Assembly (NCBI GenBank): GCA_905221605.1
Contig: CAJNDS010002361.1
Coordinates: 124,001 to 188,000 of the forward strand
DNA length: 64,000 bases
Reading direction: 5' to 3'
Source of the DNA: Symbiodinium natans
Lineage: Eukaryota > Sar > Dinophyceae > Suessiales > Symbiodiniaceae
The translations under genes and the position numbers were made by a program. Under the pieces are notes generated by a model that saw nothing but the letters and a program-made list of their open reading frames with translations, ran no database searches and had not been told where the DNA came from. How positions within the stretch are numbered: the stretch's first letter is position 1; every line of letters starts with the position of its first letter. Shown piece by piece: positions 12,793 through 24,079 of the stretch.

Positions 12793-14440
12793 ATGAGCGG
12801 ACATGAAGGGCCTTTCAAGATAGTCATTGGGGCGAGGCTGGAAGTCTTGCACATCGGTAAGCTGGACTGTGCTGACTGTATGCCTGTGCCGGGCTATGCC
12901 GGGCTGCTGAGGGACGAGTCGGCAAGACTTCGCTTTTGCGGCAGTTTGTCTCGAAAAACTTCAGCGATCAGGAGGTGCGTGCTCGATGCAGAATGGATGA
13001 ATGCTGAGCAAGCAAGCCTGCCAGGCATCCACCCAGTCTGCGGCCTACTTGACAAGGTACTGCAGCTCCGAGGCACTCAGGCGCATCCTGCAAATCAGTA
13101 TCAGTCAAACAGTCCCCAAGCGTGCAAGCGTGGAAGATCACAGCTGGCAGGTCCAGCTTTCGCTTTGGGATACAGCTGGCCAGGAGCCATTGTAACGTTG
13201 CAAGAAAAGATGCGAAGCGACGCCGATGCATGCCGATGCTGACGGTCTGTGAGTGTACACATGTCTGCGCCGTTCTTCCTGCATTCTGTTCCCTGGGGGC
13301 GTGGAGGACGGCCTCTTATGGTCTCTGTCAAGTCACCTAGTTGTCGATTGATGACTTTGATCTGCACTCTTCAAAAGGAGCGCTTCCACTCCTTGGCCCC
13401 GATCTACTACCGCAATGCTGATGGTAAGCAAGCCTGGGCTTCCTCTGAGGTGTGGAAGTTGAGTGCGTGTGTGTTTGTGTGTGTGTGTGCGCGCGGAAGC
13501 TGTCGGGAGATGTTCGAGATGTTCGCTGTTGCACGCTGCCGCACGCCTTTGGCCTCGCCGAGGCGCCTTGCTGGTTTACGACGTCACTGACCTGGAGAGC
13601 TTCAGGTGCCTTACAGGAGGGAAAAATGATCACCCGTGAAAGCTTAGACATCTCAGGCGAGTCGCGAAATGGGTGGAAGAGCTTCAGGTGATGGCTGGGA
13701 GCTCATGGCTGGTGCCAAGAGGGGCGACTGTTTTGGACGCCGCAGCTTTCGATTTCTGCAGCTTCCTGAACTAAGGGCACCAAGTGTGTTCTGGCGATTG
13801 TTGGCAACAAATCAGACTTGCAGTCCCAGGCACCGGGCAGCTGGAGTGCAGGGGCGGTAGATGTTTGCACTGTGAAGAAAGCTGAGGCCAAAGTGCCTAA
13901 GGCCGATGCGGAGACCTACGCAAGGATCCTTTGAGTGCGTTTTGAATGCGCGGTGGACGTGTTGTGCTTGTGTTCTGTACGTTAAGTTTGTGGAGCATCT
14001 TGAAGCATGTCTTGAAACATGTTCTTTGGAGCACCCTTTTATAAGACCATCTCGTCGCTTCCCAGGAGTATCAATGCACGACACAGCACAGTCGCTCGGC
14101 ACGCGAATTGGAAGCTTCAGAACGCCTGGCAGCGCTTTGCGTTTCAGCGTTGATTCGCTCCCTCTCCCTCTCTCCCTCTTGTTTCTCGCTTTGTGCTTCT
14201 ACTGTACAGCGTTGACTCGCAAGGGGAAGCACGTACCCTGCCACCCCGTCCAGTCGAGTCAAGGCCTCTGCCAAGCTTGGCTTTGGCGTGGATGCTGGCG
14301 GCTTAGCATGCTGGCCGCGCGGCTTATCAGTCCCGGATCCTGTAAGATAGAGGCCTTTCAGTAGGTCATTCTTACCCGTGGCAGGAAGCCTTTGGGGCCT
14401 TGGCGGAAGACGTCTGTTGCTCAGAAGCAGTTTCGCGGCT
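12793..14440 (+). CDS. Rab-family small GTPase, Rab21-like, multi-exon
   Basis: Proposed exons are 12793-12837 (uncertain), 12912-12974, 13025-13193, 13378-13423, 13563-13605, 13657-13711, 13776-13924, 14066-14090, 14264-14296 and 14395 to about 14440. The GTPase motifs appear in order: P-loop GRVGKTSLLRQFVSKNFSDQ; a switch I region with SAAYLTR; switch II LWDTAGQ joined to ERFHSLAPIYYRNADG; ALLVYDVTDLESF; KWVEELQ; the guanine motif CVLAIVGNKSDL; and the last motif as ARHST plus ASAKLGFGVDA. IYYR, LVYD and KWVEEL most resemble Rab21/Rab5-type vesicle-traffic GTPases. Joins use GT, GC and GA donors: DTAGQ is split at CAG|GAGCC ... AAAAG|GAGCGC. Two features are odd. The segment between switch I and WDTAGQ is longer than usual, and the strand before the P-loop (FKIVIGA) seems one residue short. 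No C-terminal double cysteine was placed, so the last exon is tentative. Confidence 0.85.
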
Positions 14441-14459
14441 TCCTGCTTGATGGATACAC

Positions 14460-16540
14460 CCACACACGCATGCCATTGGTTATAGTCTCGGAGGGCTACA
14501 GGCCAAGTTTTTGGCTACTTCATGTGGAGACTCAGAACAATCACAATCTTCAGTGAGGCCATCAGTGGGACATCCGAGGCTAGGGGGTTTGATCCAACAC
14601 TCCGATCTATAAGAAACCAGGGTGGTACTCAGAAGATATCTGATCCAAGGCACAAATACAAACCTTGCACCGACATGGAAGTCTGCATGAAGGACTTTTC
14701 ACAACGGGCAGGTACACACCGGGACGTCTCCCACTATATTACTAGAGAGTGACAAGTGTTTGGCATCGGCCGGATGGCCCTCACTGAACAACACAGCAAC
14801 TGAAGCAGTCAACCCACTCAAGGAGACTTGTGTTCCAACAATAGATTCAACACAAAAGTCGGGCTTGCCGCCCTCCGCACGCGCCCTCCGTAGCTACTAA
14901 GCCTGAGGTCCTGGCATCGAAAGCGCGGGCTCCAGGCCCCCCATTAGCTGGTGTAGCACTGGTGAAGTCGCTCCGGATTTCCGCTCTTGGGTGGGAGAGC
15001 TCTGTGACTGTCATGTGAGGCCAGAACCAGACTTCATCTAGGCGAACACGAGGAACCTTAGTTGTGGCCGATGATACTGGTGGCCAGCCTCCGCGTCAGA
15101 AAAGCGGATGTTGTGGAGGCCCATCAAACACCCCACGAAGAGGTTTTCACAATGATTCACAATGTCTCACATCTTGACGAGGCGGATGACATGTGGCAGG
15201 TCGCCTGAACTGGTGGCCCCAAGTTTGGGGCGAGCAACCGGTTTCAATCTGACGAAGGGCGATATTGCGCATCGTCGCAAATGGAGCGCAGCGTTTGATT
15301 TTCCATGTCTCACCTGGCGCCTATCAATTTGTCACGAGGGCGTGCTTGTTAATGCAGTCCGGCTGCACAGTCGACCTTCCATTGTGTATTATTGTCGCCG
15401 GTTGAAGAGGACAAACGTGCAGCCTGCTAACGAAAGCCAGGCGACGTGGCGTGCTGTGTGACGGTGTAGCTCTTGGTTCCTTCTGAAAGTCTTGGAAAAG
15501 TGAAAGCAGCTCTTTTGTGGCGCTGTGTTGGAGCGAGCTCGCTAAGAGTTTGTAAGGCTGCCTCCAGCCATGCAGGAGCCTGTCCTAGGTCCTAGACTCC
15601 TGGGCATCATGTCAAGTTGCAACATGACGTTGTTTCCTTCCGTTTAGGCGTTTAGGAAGTCGGGCAACCAATCAGACGGAGTCTTCAGAGTCTTCGAAGT
15701 ATTGTTGGGTTGCTGGTTAACAGGTTCACTTCACTTCTGTGCTCTGAGTTCACCCCTTCGTTTGTCCTTCGGGATCATTTGTGGAGGCCAGGGCTTCAGG
15801 GCAACTCTTTCAGCACATCGCCGCCTTGGCTTGCCTTTGGCTCAGCCGCCAGTCATGTGGGGGCCTTAGCTACGTATGTCACGGTTGAAAGAGTGACGCT
15901 TTGGGGCATGGCTGCTGCGCCGCCGCTTCCGCGGCCGCAGCGTCCAGGCACCCTCGCGCTGCGTGCCAAGCAGTCGGCATGCACATCCTGAACTTGCTTT
16001 GGACAGCCTCAGGAGCCCCGCGGACTACAAAGTTTGTGCCACACAGCATCGAGGACCAAGTCCGACTAGCATACAGCACACCCACACCTCACGCCGGAAT
16101 CTGAGCTTACTGTAAGCGGTTGTGGAGTTGCAAACTTTGCTCGCACGTTGAGTTTGGGGAGGTCTACCGTCCCACTGATCCAAGACATCCAGATATAGCA
16201 GAGCGGGCAACCCAGGGACGGGCATTTCGCACAGCGAAAGTAGCCGCCGCACGTTCTGGGGTCTTCCATGAGAATGGCCATGTTGCTCAACAGGCATGCA
16301 GCACTCTGACACATTGACGGCTGCTATGATGCTGGCATTCGCCCATGCTGGCTTTGTGTTGGCAGCAGCTGGTTCCCAGCCATGACGTAGCTGAGAGTTC
16401 AGCCTAATCAAACATGTCGAGGCACGACCATGAAGAAGGTGTATCAGACCGACATGCAGCTGTATTGAATACATGGTGAAGTTTGCTGAAGGCCGACTTG
16501 TTGCAGAGAAGCAGCGGCGTAGGTCGGCGTAGGTGCATGC
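14460..16540 (+). other. Intergenic; one possible exon at 15222-15461
   Basis: I see no recognised gene. The frame at 15162-15461 has natural-looking composition from about 15222 (motifs FNLTKGDIAHRRKW, FDFPCLTWRL, VYYCRRLK) and ends TGA at 15461, so it could be a terminal exon. No domain is recognisable. A minus frame at 16025-16474 (149 codons) overlaps weaker plus frames and is not convincing. Confidence 0.25.
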
Positions 16541-16546
16541 TCACCT

Positions 16547-18892
16547 ATGGACTGGTCAAGGGAGAACGCACATCTCGCGTCGGACAAATCGGTTTCATCG
16601 GCATCTTGGCCTGAGGATCCCTGGACCAAGTCGCTAAACGAGCTGATCCATGTGCTGCAAGCCCACGAAGCAGACATCTGCGATGCAATTGCAGCTACGC
16701 TGGTTCTTGCGCTCACGGCCTCGTTCTTCGTTAAACGGCCACGTGCAACCGGCGCAGTTGTGTGCACCTGGCTTGCTTGGTTTGCCTGGCAGTTGGCGCG
16801 TGGCCATTCTGCGTGGCAAGAGGTCCTGGAACATGCAGAGGCTGCTGCGAAGAGCACTGCTGGTGCCGTGCGAGCTAACGGGGAGATGCTGGTGGCGTGG
16901 GTGACTCTTGTGCTTCCAGCAGTTCATGACTTGTGCCGATCTCAGAGGTCTCAGGTCGGAATACGTCAGATAATGCCAGAATGTCTGCTAGCTCGGGCGT
17001 CGAGGCAACATAGGGTTCCTCAGATATCCTGGACTTTGAACTTTACCGACATTCCCCTCCCCCTCTCTTGCAGTTTGGAGAGTGCTCCTCGATAATCTGT
17101 CTCTATGACACTGAGGTGGTGTCTTATGTGCCCGATTCTGCTGCAATTGTTTGATTTGTTGCAGTGGATGTGGGAATCCATGTCATGGGAGCAGAGGGGC
17201 ATTGTGGCGCTTTGCGGCATGGGTATCGGAGGTACTGCCTATGCAGTCATGCTTCTCTGGAAATCACGGTCTTGGCTGAGGCATAATTCCCAAGCCTTTC
17301 TCAACTCTGCAAAGCATGTGCTGTTCCACGTTTCTTTCATCGTGGTGTGTCCCACGGTGTGGTTTGCTGCAAGCTTGTGTTCGTCCGAAGCTGTGCCTGG
17401 CATTGTGTTTTTCTTGTTGGCAACGCTCCTGCCTGTGATGTGGACAAGTCGTGCTTTGATCCAGCATCATCATGAGAAGGCTGCAGATGAGGAAGCCGCT
17501 CAGGCACAGAATTCGGGCGGTTGGCTGCGTATGGCCATGCCCCGTTGGCGGGACACATTCTCACCATCTGCCGATCTTGAAGAGGACATGCGTTATTTGC
17601 TCTCTTACTGGGCTTGTTGGCCGCTTTTATGTGCAATTCAGTTCAGCCTGAGCCGGTTACCAGACGAAACCAAGCCCGGTGCAGAGGGACTCTTGATCGC
17701 GCTGACCATGTGGCTGCAGTTCTGGAGGGGCAGCTTCCTAGCCCCGTATCTGTTTAATCTTCTCACGTCACTGCTCAGCCACACGATTGAGCACATGGGC
17801 AATGTCCTGGAGGCCGCACGGCAAGCTGTTTGTGCAATGCTGCAGAGACCCACTTGCAGTTTGCATCTCCTGTCGCTTTGCCCACAAGAACGTTGGGCGA
17901 TGCTGGTGGCAGGCATCGTGTTGCTTGCCGTTTGCTTGGAAGTGGCCTCCGTTGTAAGCGTACTGATCACAGTTGGATTGCTATTTGGCATTGCCTTAGA
18001 GTCTGCCCGCTGCGTCGCCTCAAACGCCAGGCAGATGTATGCCAATCGCCTATCTTTCTGGGTGTTGGTGAATGTTTGGTTCTGGGCTCTAAAGGTTCCC
18101 GTGCTTGGTGCAGTGCTGTCACTTTGGTCGCCGGTGATGTTTGGCTTGGCATTTGTGGGAGGTGAGACTGCCTTCAGTGCCGTCATTGGCCTGACTCTCT
18201 ATGTACTGGCCCTTCTTGTAGGTGGGTTGAGCAAGTTGTGTGATCATTGCACTGCTCAAGCACCCCTGCAAGAAGCCCTTCTCGGGGATGGCAACGAGGA
18301 CGAAGTGGACGCAAGTGGGTTAGGAGGAATCCCCGCAGAGTCCGATGGCAGTTTGTCAAAGCGGCCCAGCAAGTCCTCAGAGCAAGCTTGGACCGACCAT
18401 CCCGAGCTCGCCGAGCTCCCCGAGCAGTCCGCAAGGATCGAGATCGATGAGCCTGATGAGCCTGAGATGTCTGAGGAGCTCGAAGTTCTGGAAGCTCAGC
18501 GGCTCGAAGAAGGCGAAGCTCCGGGAGTGCCGGACTTTGCAGGCGGAACGCCTATTGACGACATGAATGTGCCGTCATCGGCCATTCCTGGTCCCCTTGA
18601 CGCAGAAACCTCGAAGGGGAGTGGACAAGAAGTGGATGTCAGCTGCACGAACAATACGACACCCTCAGCGCCTCAAGTCCCATCGGACCCATCCGGCGTG
18701 AACGTCCCATCGGACGTGAATGTCATTGATGCCACCGACGCCGACACGGGCCCTTCGCAAGAACTGCTAGTGGATCATGTTGACGATGCTGCCAAAGAAG
18801 ACGGCACGGCCGTCGCAGCAAAAACGCATGAAACTTCGGAGACTTGGCAAACTGCACAAGAGCACTTTGTTTCTGTTGCCGAGATACAATGA
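16547..18892 (+). CDS. Multi-pass membrane protein with acidic tail, two exons
   Basis: The first frame starts at ATG 16547 (MDWSRENAHLASDK) and has two hydrophobic stretches (IAATLVLALTASFFV; AVVCTWLAWFAWQL). It probably splices from CAGAG|GTCTCAG (about 16947) to the frame that runs openly from about 17117 to TGA 18892. The second part has at least seven hydrophobic segments, for example LFHVSFIVVCPTVWF, VFFLLATLLPVMW, YLLSYWACWPLLCAI, VAGIVLLAVCLEVASVV, FWVLVNVWFWALKVPVL and LYVLALLVGGL. About 200 hydrophilic residues rich in Glu, Asp, Pro and Ser follow, with no hydrophobic segment. YLLSYWACWPLL...LIALTMWLQFWRGSFLAPYLF is weakly like the TB2/DP1/REEP reticulum-shaping domain, but this is only a hint. 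It is the longest uninterrupted non-repeat coding frame in the window. A stop at 17093 means the frame either starts at ATG 17105 or is entered by splicing. The function is unknown. Confidence 0.75.
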
Positions 18893-19559
18893 TATACAAG
18901 TACTGGAATCGCCATGTGAAACTGCCCGTATGAAACCGTATGAACATGTTTGAACCACAGGATGCTGATAAAAAGAGCATAAATGATGGGCCACTTCCGG
19001 GTTCCCTAGTCTGTTAGGTGTCGTTTGGGGATTGGCGTCTGAGGTCACAGGATCTACCGATAACTTTCTCACGGCAAGATAGGTTTGGACAAGGCTGCGC
19101 ATGTATAGAAAGTGGGCATAGTCGTGTCTGCAGCTGTCTGCACGACAAGGCATGCGTAACGCAAGATGTAACTACAGTGAATACGCCTCGCGAGGCATTG
19201 GAATCAAGGCTGTGTTGCTCAGAGGAAGAGTTGATTTTAGGCAAGAAGCCTGTATGCGCATCTTGGAGTTGTGTGTGCACATGAGCAAACTGATCGAGGT
19301 TAGGACGGGGGGATGGCTGCACGAGCCCAGGAGCTGGCCGATTCCTCTGCCAATGACGGCAAGGAGAATCAGACCAGTGAGCACAGTGAGCTGCACACAA
19401 GCTGCAGGGACAACACAGATGCCTCAAACCATGTGGGCGCTTGAAAAGGGCATTGAGCGTCTCGCAGCGAGCAACGCCTAGCAGTCCTAACACACTCTGC
19501 AGCCCTTTCCGTGTTGCTGGCACGAAAGTCTTGGAGTAAGGCCCAAACCTCACGGCAAG

Positions 19560-20606
19560 ATCAGCGCGTCCAAGCACCCATCAACGCTGGACGCCAGCAT
19601 ACATCCGAGATGCTTGCGTGTTGCCTGAAGCTGAAGACGTCCTGGCACCCTGCTAGGACTATGTTACCAAGCACAAGGGCTTCGTTCCTGGTCCCACCTA
19701 TGTGCCTCCACCCTGGCCCCTCAGCTTTGTTCTCACATTCGCGATTTTTGAATCCGAACGTTGCTTGGCATGCTTGTGGTTTCCAGCTGTCCATATCTCT
19801 AGACAGCTTTCAGCCGAGGCAAAGGATGGGAAAACCGTTTTGTCCAGAGGGTGGGCGCTTCATGCTTGAGGCGCGTGCGTTGCTGAAATCATATCAAAGT
19901 GGTTTTCTGTTTATCTACGCTGGCGCTCGAGGCTCACAAGCCTCCGAGCTATTTCGATGTGGCTCCAAAGATTTTCGATGCCAACCCACCACCTGGTTCG
20001 TATGACGCCAAAGGCGCGGTCTTGTGAGATGTCTTTGCGGTATCGAGCGGTTCTAGTGCTCCATATCCACTTTATTCGCCCGTAAACAAAGATTGCAACT
20101 GGCAGTGCGAGTCATATATCTTTGCCCATCTCTTGACTCGAGTCACCTGCGTTATTCAACCAGAGTTTGGGTGAAAAGCTATGCCGATCATGCCCATGTC
20201 ATCTAGCCAGTCTGCCCGTCAACTCTGCAGCCGAGTGAAGTTTGCCTCTGGGCCACCGTCAATGGGTGAGCTCGTGATGCACTTGCACCGCGACTTCGAT
20301 TCCCTACTCAGTTTGCTTGTCTTGGACAGTTCTGGTATGTCAATGTATGTCACTGGATCGCACGTTTCCTGGAATCCGCCGCGGTCCACAGTCATCACCT
20401 TGCCAGTCGAGCCTCACCAGAGTCAACTTGGCCACTTTGCTCTTCAAAGCTAGTCTCAACAGTCTCAATATGTTTCAATGTCCGTTTTGCTCGCGACGAC
20501 GGAGGCTCTGTCGAAGTCAAAGCGGTTGGCCAGCTCGTGTACAGATACGAGAGTGCCACCTGCTCCGAGACCAAGGCATTGATTGCCAAGGCCGGCGCAT
20601 TCTAGG
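19560..20606 (+). CDS. Exons of an unknown gene (possibly a Pro/Gly-rich axonemal-type protein)
   Basis: Three pieces read like real exons on the plus strand. At about 19657-19725, after CTGCTAG, there is YVTKHKGFVPGPTYVPPPWP. At about 19928-20035 there is HKPPSYFDVAPKIFDANPPP, then GSYDAKGAVL. At about 20470-20606 there is FNVRFARDDGGSVEVKAVGQ and LVYRYESATCSETKALIAKA, ending at TAG 20606. PGPTYVPPP and PPPGSYDAKG resemble sperm-tail PG-rich (STPGR/SHIPPO) repeats of ciliary proteins, but too little is visible to be sure. Splice joins between the pieces are not resolved, and they may belong to more than one gene. Confidence 0.4.
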
Positions 20607-20609
20607 GCT

Positions 20610-22640
20610 AGAGATCAGGCCGGAGCAGAGGCTAGAGACAAAGGTGTCGTAGCGGTGTTGTAGCGGTGTAGCTGGTGCCCGACTCAGCAATCCCTGGAGT
20701 CCTGGCTCCTTTGCAAGGTTGTCGGGGATCCCGAAGAAGTGCCTGGTGGCGAACCTGGTTTGGTGATTCTTGTCTTCTCTCTCCTCAATTGTCTTCAATT
20801 CTTTTCATTCTCTTCATTTCGTTTCGTGTTGTATGTATAAATAAAAAATATATATGCATATCTGTGTATATCAAGTTTGAAGCATGCCTTCGACCACCAT
20901 GAGCCCCTCGGGAGTCATTGTGTCTTTGCGGCAAGGGGTATCCACAAGCGCTTTTCAGGCACAGAAATCGCATTGAGCAGCAATCTTTGCGGCACTTACC
21001 ATGCCGACCGCCCCAGTGCAGAAGCCACGTGTACGTCTCTTCCGAAGGCCCGACTTTGCTTTGTGAATGCCAACAAGCGTGGAGGTCCTTTCTCGGCTTT
21101 CCCTTTGGGACAGAAAATGGACAGATGCTCCGAGGTTTGGGGATCGCTACCACGAAGAATTTGGAACGAGAACCCAGTCTGTTTGACCTTCGGGCCTTCT
21201 TGCACTCTCTCCGCCCCTGCTCAAGCTTGCGGTTTCAACTTCTTTCTCCGCCCTGCTGGTGACTGTGCGGCAGAATCCTTTGAGCGCCTGAGTGAGGAGG
21301 AAGCCTTTCGTTGAAGTTCCTAGAGAAATGCATGGCATGGTAGTTCGAAGTAATGCAGCAGCGGGCTGGAACCCTTAGTTCATGTTGGTCCTCGGATGTT
21401 GAAATAAAAGAAGAGGCATGGGATGCTGGAAAGTCTAAAGCTAGTGACGATTGGAGCCGGGGATGGGGTGTCGAGAAAATGAGTCAATACCGAGAAAGAC
21501 GAGGACGATAGCGAGAAGGAGGGGAAGGGGAAGGGGAGGAGGATGCCGACAACGATACCGAAAAACCATGAAGGGACCATGGTACTGGTACCATCAGGAA
21601 CAGTTTTTGCTAGAACAAAAGCGAGTGACGGCGCCAATGGTGCCTGCAAATGCTTGCAGACCAGATGTCATTTAGTTTGTGCATATTAGCATCTTCCAAC
21701 GTGGGCGAGTGTTGTTACTGAGGTCCTGGTCATTACACGTTGCCGGACCCGCTTCCACTGGCAGCTCCTCCAGCTTTGAAGGCGACCTGCCTGCATTGCC
21801 TGTCAGCTCACAACAAATCACCGCAAATCACCATGTGCATCAAGCCGCGATAGTCTGACTTGAAAAAGCGCCAGGGGCGAATGCTGCCCTACAGCATGCC
21901 CCATCCTTATGCCTACAATTGTGCACCGGATCACACTCGAAGCTTCCTGGAGCCTGTGCGACCCTCGGAGTTGTGTTGTTTTGTTCCTATCGCTTGCTGG
22001 CCACTCCTTCAGGGCGATGCTGTTCTCCTTGCGTCTTGCAGAATCTTACAGACACGGTGGGCATGGCAACGCCTGCATCTCGAGGTGCGCCAGCGAAACA
22101 ATGCCGACCAGATCTTCGGCAGCTTGCTTGCATGTATGCGCGCTCAAACTCATGCCGACTCATCCAAGCAAAATGCAGGTACTGGTTGGCGATCAGGTGC
22201 TGCGCGGAGAGGCTCCGTTTAGAGATAGGGTGGCCGCTGCGGAAAGCCAAATGGCTCAGTTTCTGCTTGTGGCGACAAAGGCAAGTCTTCTCCGTCGAAG
22301 GAGGATCAGGCCGGGTGTGGTCTGGTGTCGAGCGACAAAAGCAAACGCTGCAACCGGAACCGGGTCTTCGCAACGCAGCAACAGCAACCGTGGCCACATC
22401 CGCAACAGAAGCCCCTGTGCCGAAGCTACAGTGATTCGCGAGAATCCTCTTCCGATTCGTAAGGGCAAGGGGAGAGTGAGGAATACGGGTGACAGTCCAC
22501 AGGCCTTTCCCATCCCGGCTCGAGGCCTGTTCCGCAAGGTTGAGGCTTGGGGGCAACGCATGCATCTTCAGGCCCAGAGGCTTGGGACTTAGGACTTAGG
22601 GGTTCGGATCGGGTGGGCAAGCACCGGAAGCCATCGTCCA
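20610..22640. other. No recognised gene; unresolved frames
   Basis: Overlapping plus-strand frames at 20877-21314 (145 codons) and 21909-22592 (227 codons) are open, but other frames are open across the same bases and no domain is recognisable. The 21909-22592 frame is Arg/Ala-rich with a basic C-terminal part. It could be a decayed part of the retroelement whose pol remnant lies just downstream on the other strand, but nothing proves it. Confidence 0.3.
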
Positions 22641-22647
22641 GCCCAGA

Positions 22648-22728
22648 CACACACACACACAGACACAGACACAGACACAGAGACACAGACACCCATACCC
22701 ATACCCATACTCATACCCATACACAGAC

Positions 22729-22760
<32 letters not shown>

Positions 22761-22805
22761 ACAGACACCCATACCCATACCCACACGCACGCACACATAC
22801 GAAGA
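22648..22805. repeat. (CA)n / ACAGAC / ACCCAT microsatellite
   Basis: An (AC)n run grades into CACAGA units and then into repeated ATACCC and CAGACACCC units. It lies at the 3' edge of the reverse transcriptase remnant, close to the point where homology is lost. Confidence 0.9.
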
Positions 22806-22829
22806 CAAGGGGGCCTGAAAGAGACAACT

Positions 22830-23558
22830 CACCGCACGAGCTTAAAGTCCATCCCGATGTGCAACATTTGGGCACGTGTAAGATTAGCGTGATCCGTCCA
22901 TCACAGTGTCCGGATACTTCCGAGCATCTTACGGGTGGCCCTCTTCACTTCGAGCTGCGCAAAAGCTTCCTGTATCAAAGGAGGCCAATTCTGCTGCGCT
23001 GGGGTAAGGCTCTTAGAATGCCCCAAATCTCGGGTCATTTGTATTACACACCCGCCAACCGCGATGCCCGAAGCATCCGCGATCTGTGCTGGAGGGCAAG
23101 CAAGACCCATCTGCGGTGGAGGCCTCGTCAAACGTGGCCAAGCTGATGTGCTTCTGGCATCATCTGCTTAATAGCCCTAAAAGCCTTGCAGCCCCTGGCG
23201 GCTGGACCCAGCCCGCCTTCGGGGCCATTGCCCGAGGACTTTGGCAACCAAGCAGCCAATTCGCGCATCCCAAATACTGTTGGATGCGGAGCTTCTCCTT
23301 CAACGGAGGAAAGTCGACTGCGGCTTGGGATCGCTCCTCGTCAGGCGAACTGCCGTCCCGCCCAATCTTGTGCCCAAGAAGCTTGCCTTCCGCGAAGCAG
23401 ACCTCGGCCGTATTCATGCCGAAGGAGAAGCCTAAAAGAATTGACTTGTCGAGGAACGTCGCGAGCGAGACCAAGTGGTCGAGAAGGTGCGGGCACGCAT
23501 GGGCACGCCTTTGGGTGCCGAGTGCGCGGATCCTCAGCGCAGGCGTGTGGCCCCACAA
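22830..23558 (-). pseudogene. Ty3-like reverse transcriptase/RNase H remnant
   Basis: Read on the minus strand, 23558-23160 contains AEVCFAEGKLLGHKIGRDG, then SSPDEERSQAAVDFPPLKEK and LRIQQYLGCANWLLG. This is the end of a Ty3/gypsy-type reverse transcriptase, the 'FLGH ... D..K..A...FP.P' and 'FLG..N..R' region. After a frame change, 23131-22830 contains IADASGIAVGGCVIQMTRDL, LTPAQQNWPPLIQEAFAQLE and VKRATRKMLGSIRTL, then WTDHANLTRAQ, which is an RNase H domain. It is dead. There is a frameshift near 23140-23160, a TGA between IRTL and WTDH, where family members would be expected to have a residue such as Cys, and another TGA after FKLVR. The 5' part of the polymerase with the catalytic YxDD box could not be found. 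No LTRs were seen. Confidence 0.8.
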
Positions 23559-23989
23559 AATGGGCTGAACTGGCCACGAGCCGAGACGAGACTCCCGCCA
23601 TGGCGCTGGAAAAGTCTGGAGACAAGTCCGCTCTTGGTTGTTGAGTGAACAGGGCGTTCCGCACAGCTTGGCGTTTCAGGCCAGGGATTCCCATTTGGAT
23701 GGCAAATACACGCAAATACCCACTATTTCAGTCCTTTCCAGCCGCTTCCAGCCGCATCATGTGAGAAGCTCTGGTCTCATACCTGTCGGGGTTCACGTGT
23801 GCGTCCATGCCAATGTACGGCCAAAACCTTTCCGAAGCCAATCAGCACGTTTTGTTTAGGTTTGCCAAGGCTTTGATTGTCCTTTTCTTCGCGGCTTAAG
23901 TGAAAGATGGGTGTGCAGACATGCGACGTGTTGCAGTGTTGCAGGTGCAATTGGCCGAACTTCCACCTGGCGTAGGCCAGGCCAGCTTC

Positions 23990-24073
23990 GGGTCATATTT
24001 GACCATATTTAGTCACTTTAGTCAGTATGGTCATATTTGGTCATACTTGGTCACATTTGGTCATACTCGGTCA
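23990..24073. repeat. Short tandem repeat, TTTGGTCATA-like 10-mer
   Basis: About eight degenerate units of TTTGGTCATA (variants TTTGACCATA, TTTAGTCAC, CTCGGTCATG) run without a break. Confidence 0.8.
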
Positions 24074-24079
24074 TGAGCC

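Noticed and set aside
19014-19577. 187-codon minus-strand frame
   Set aside because: Cys/His/Arg-rich shadow-type composition without a domain. Plus-strand pieces in the same area look more like real exons.
22547-23146. 199-codon plus-strand frame through the CA microsatellite and the RT remnant
   Set aside because: It is the antisense of the minus-strand RNase H remnant joined to repeat translation.
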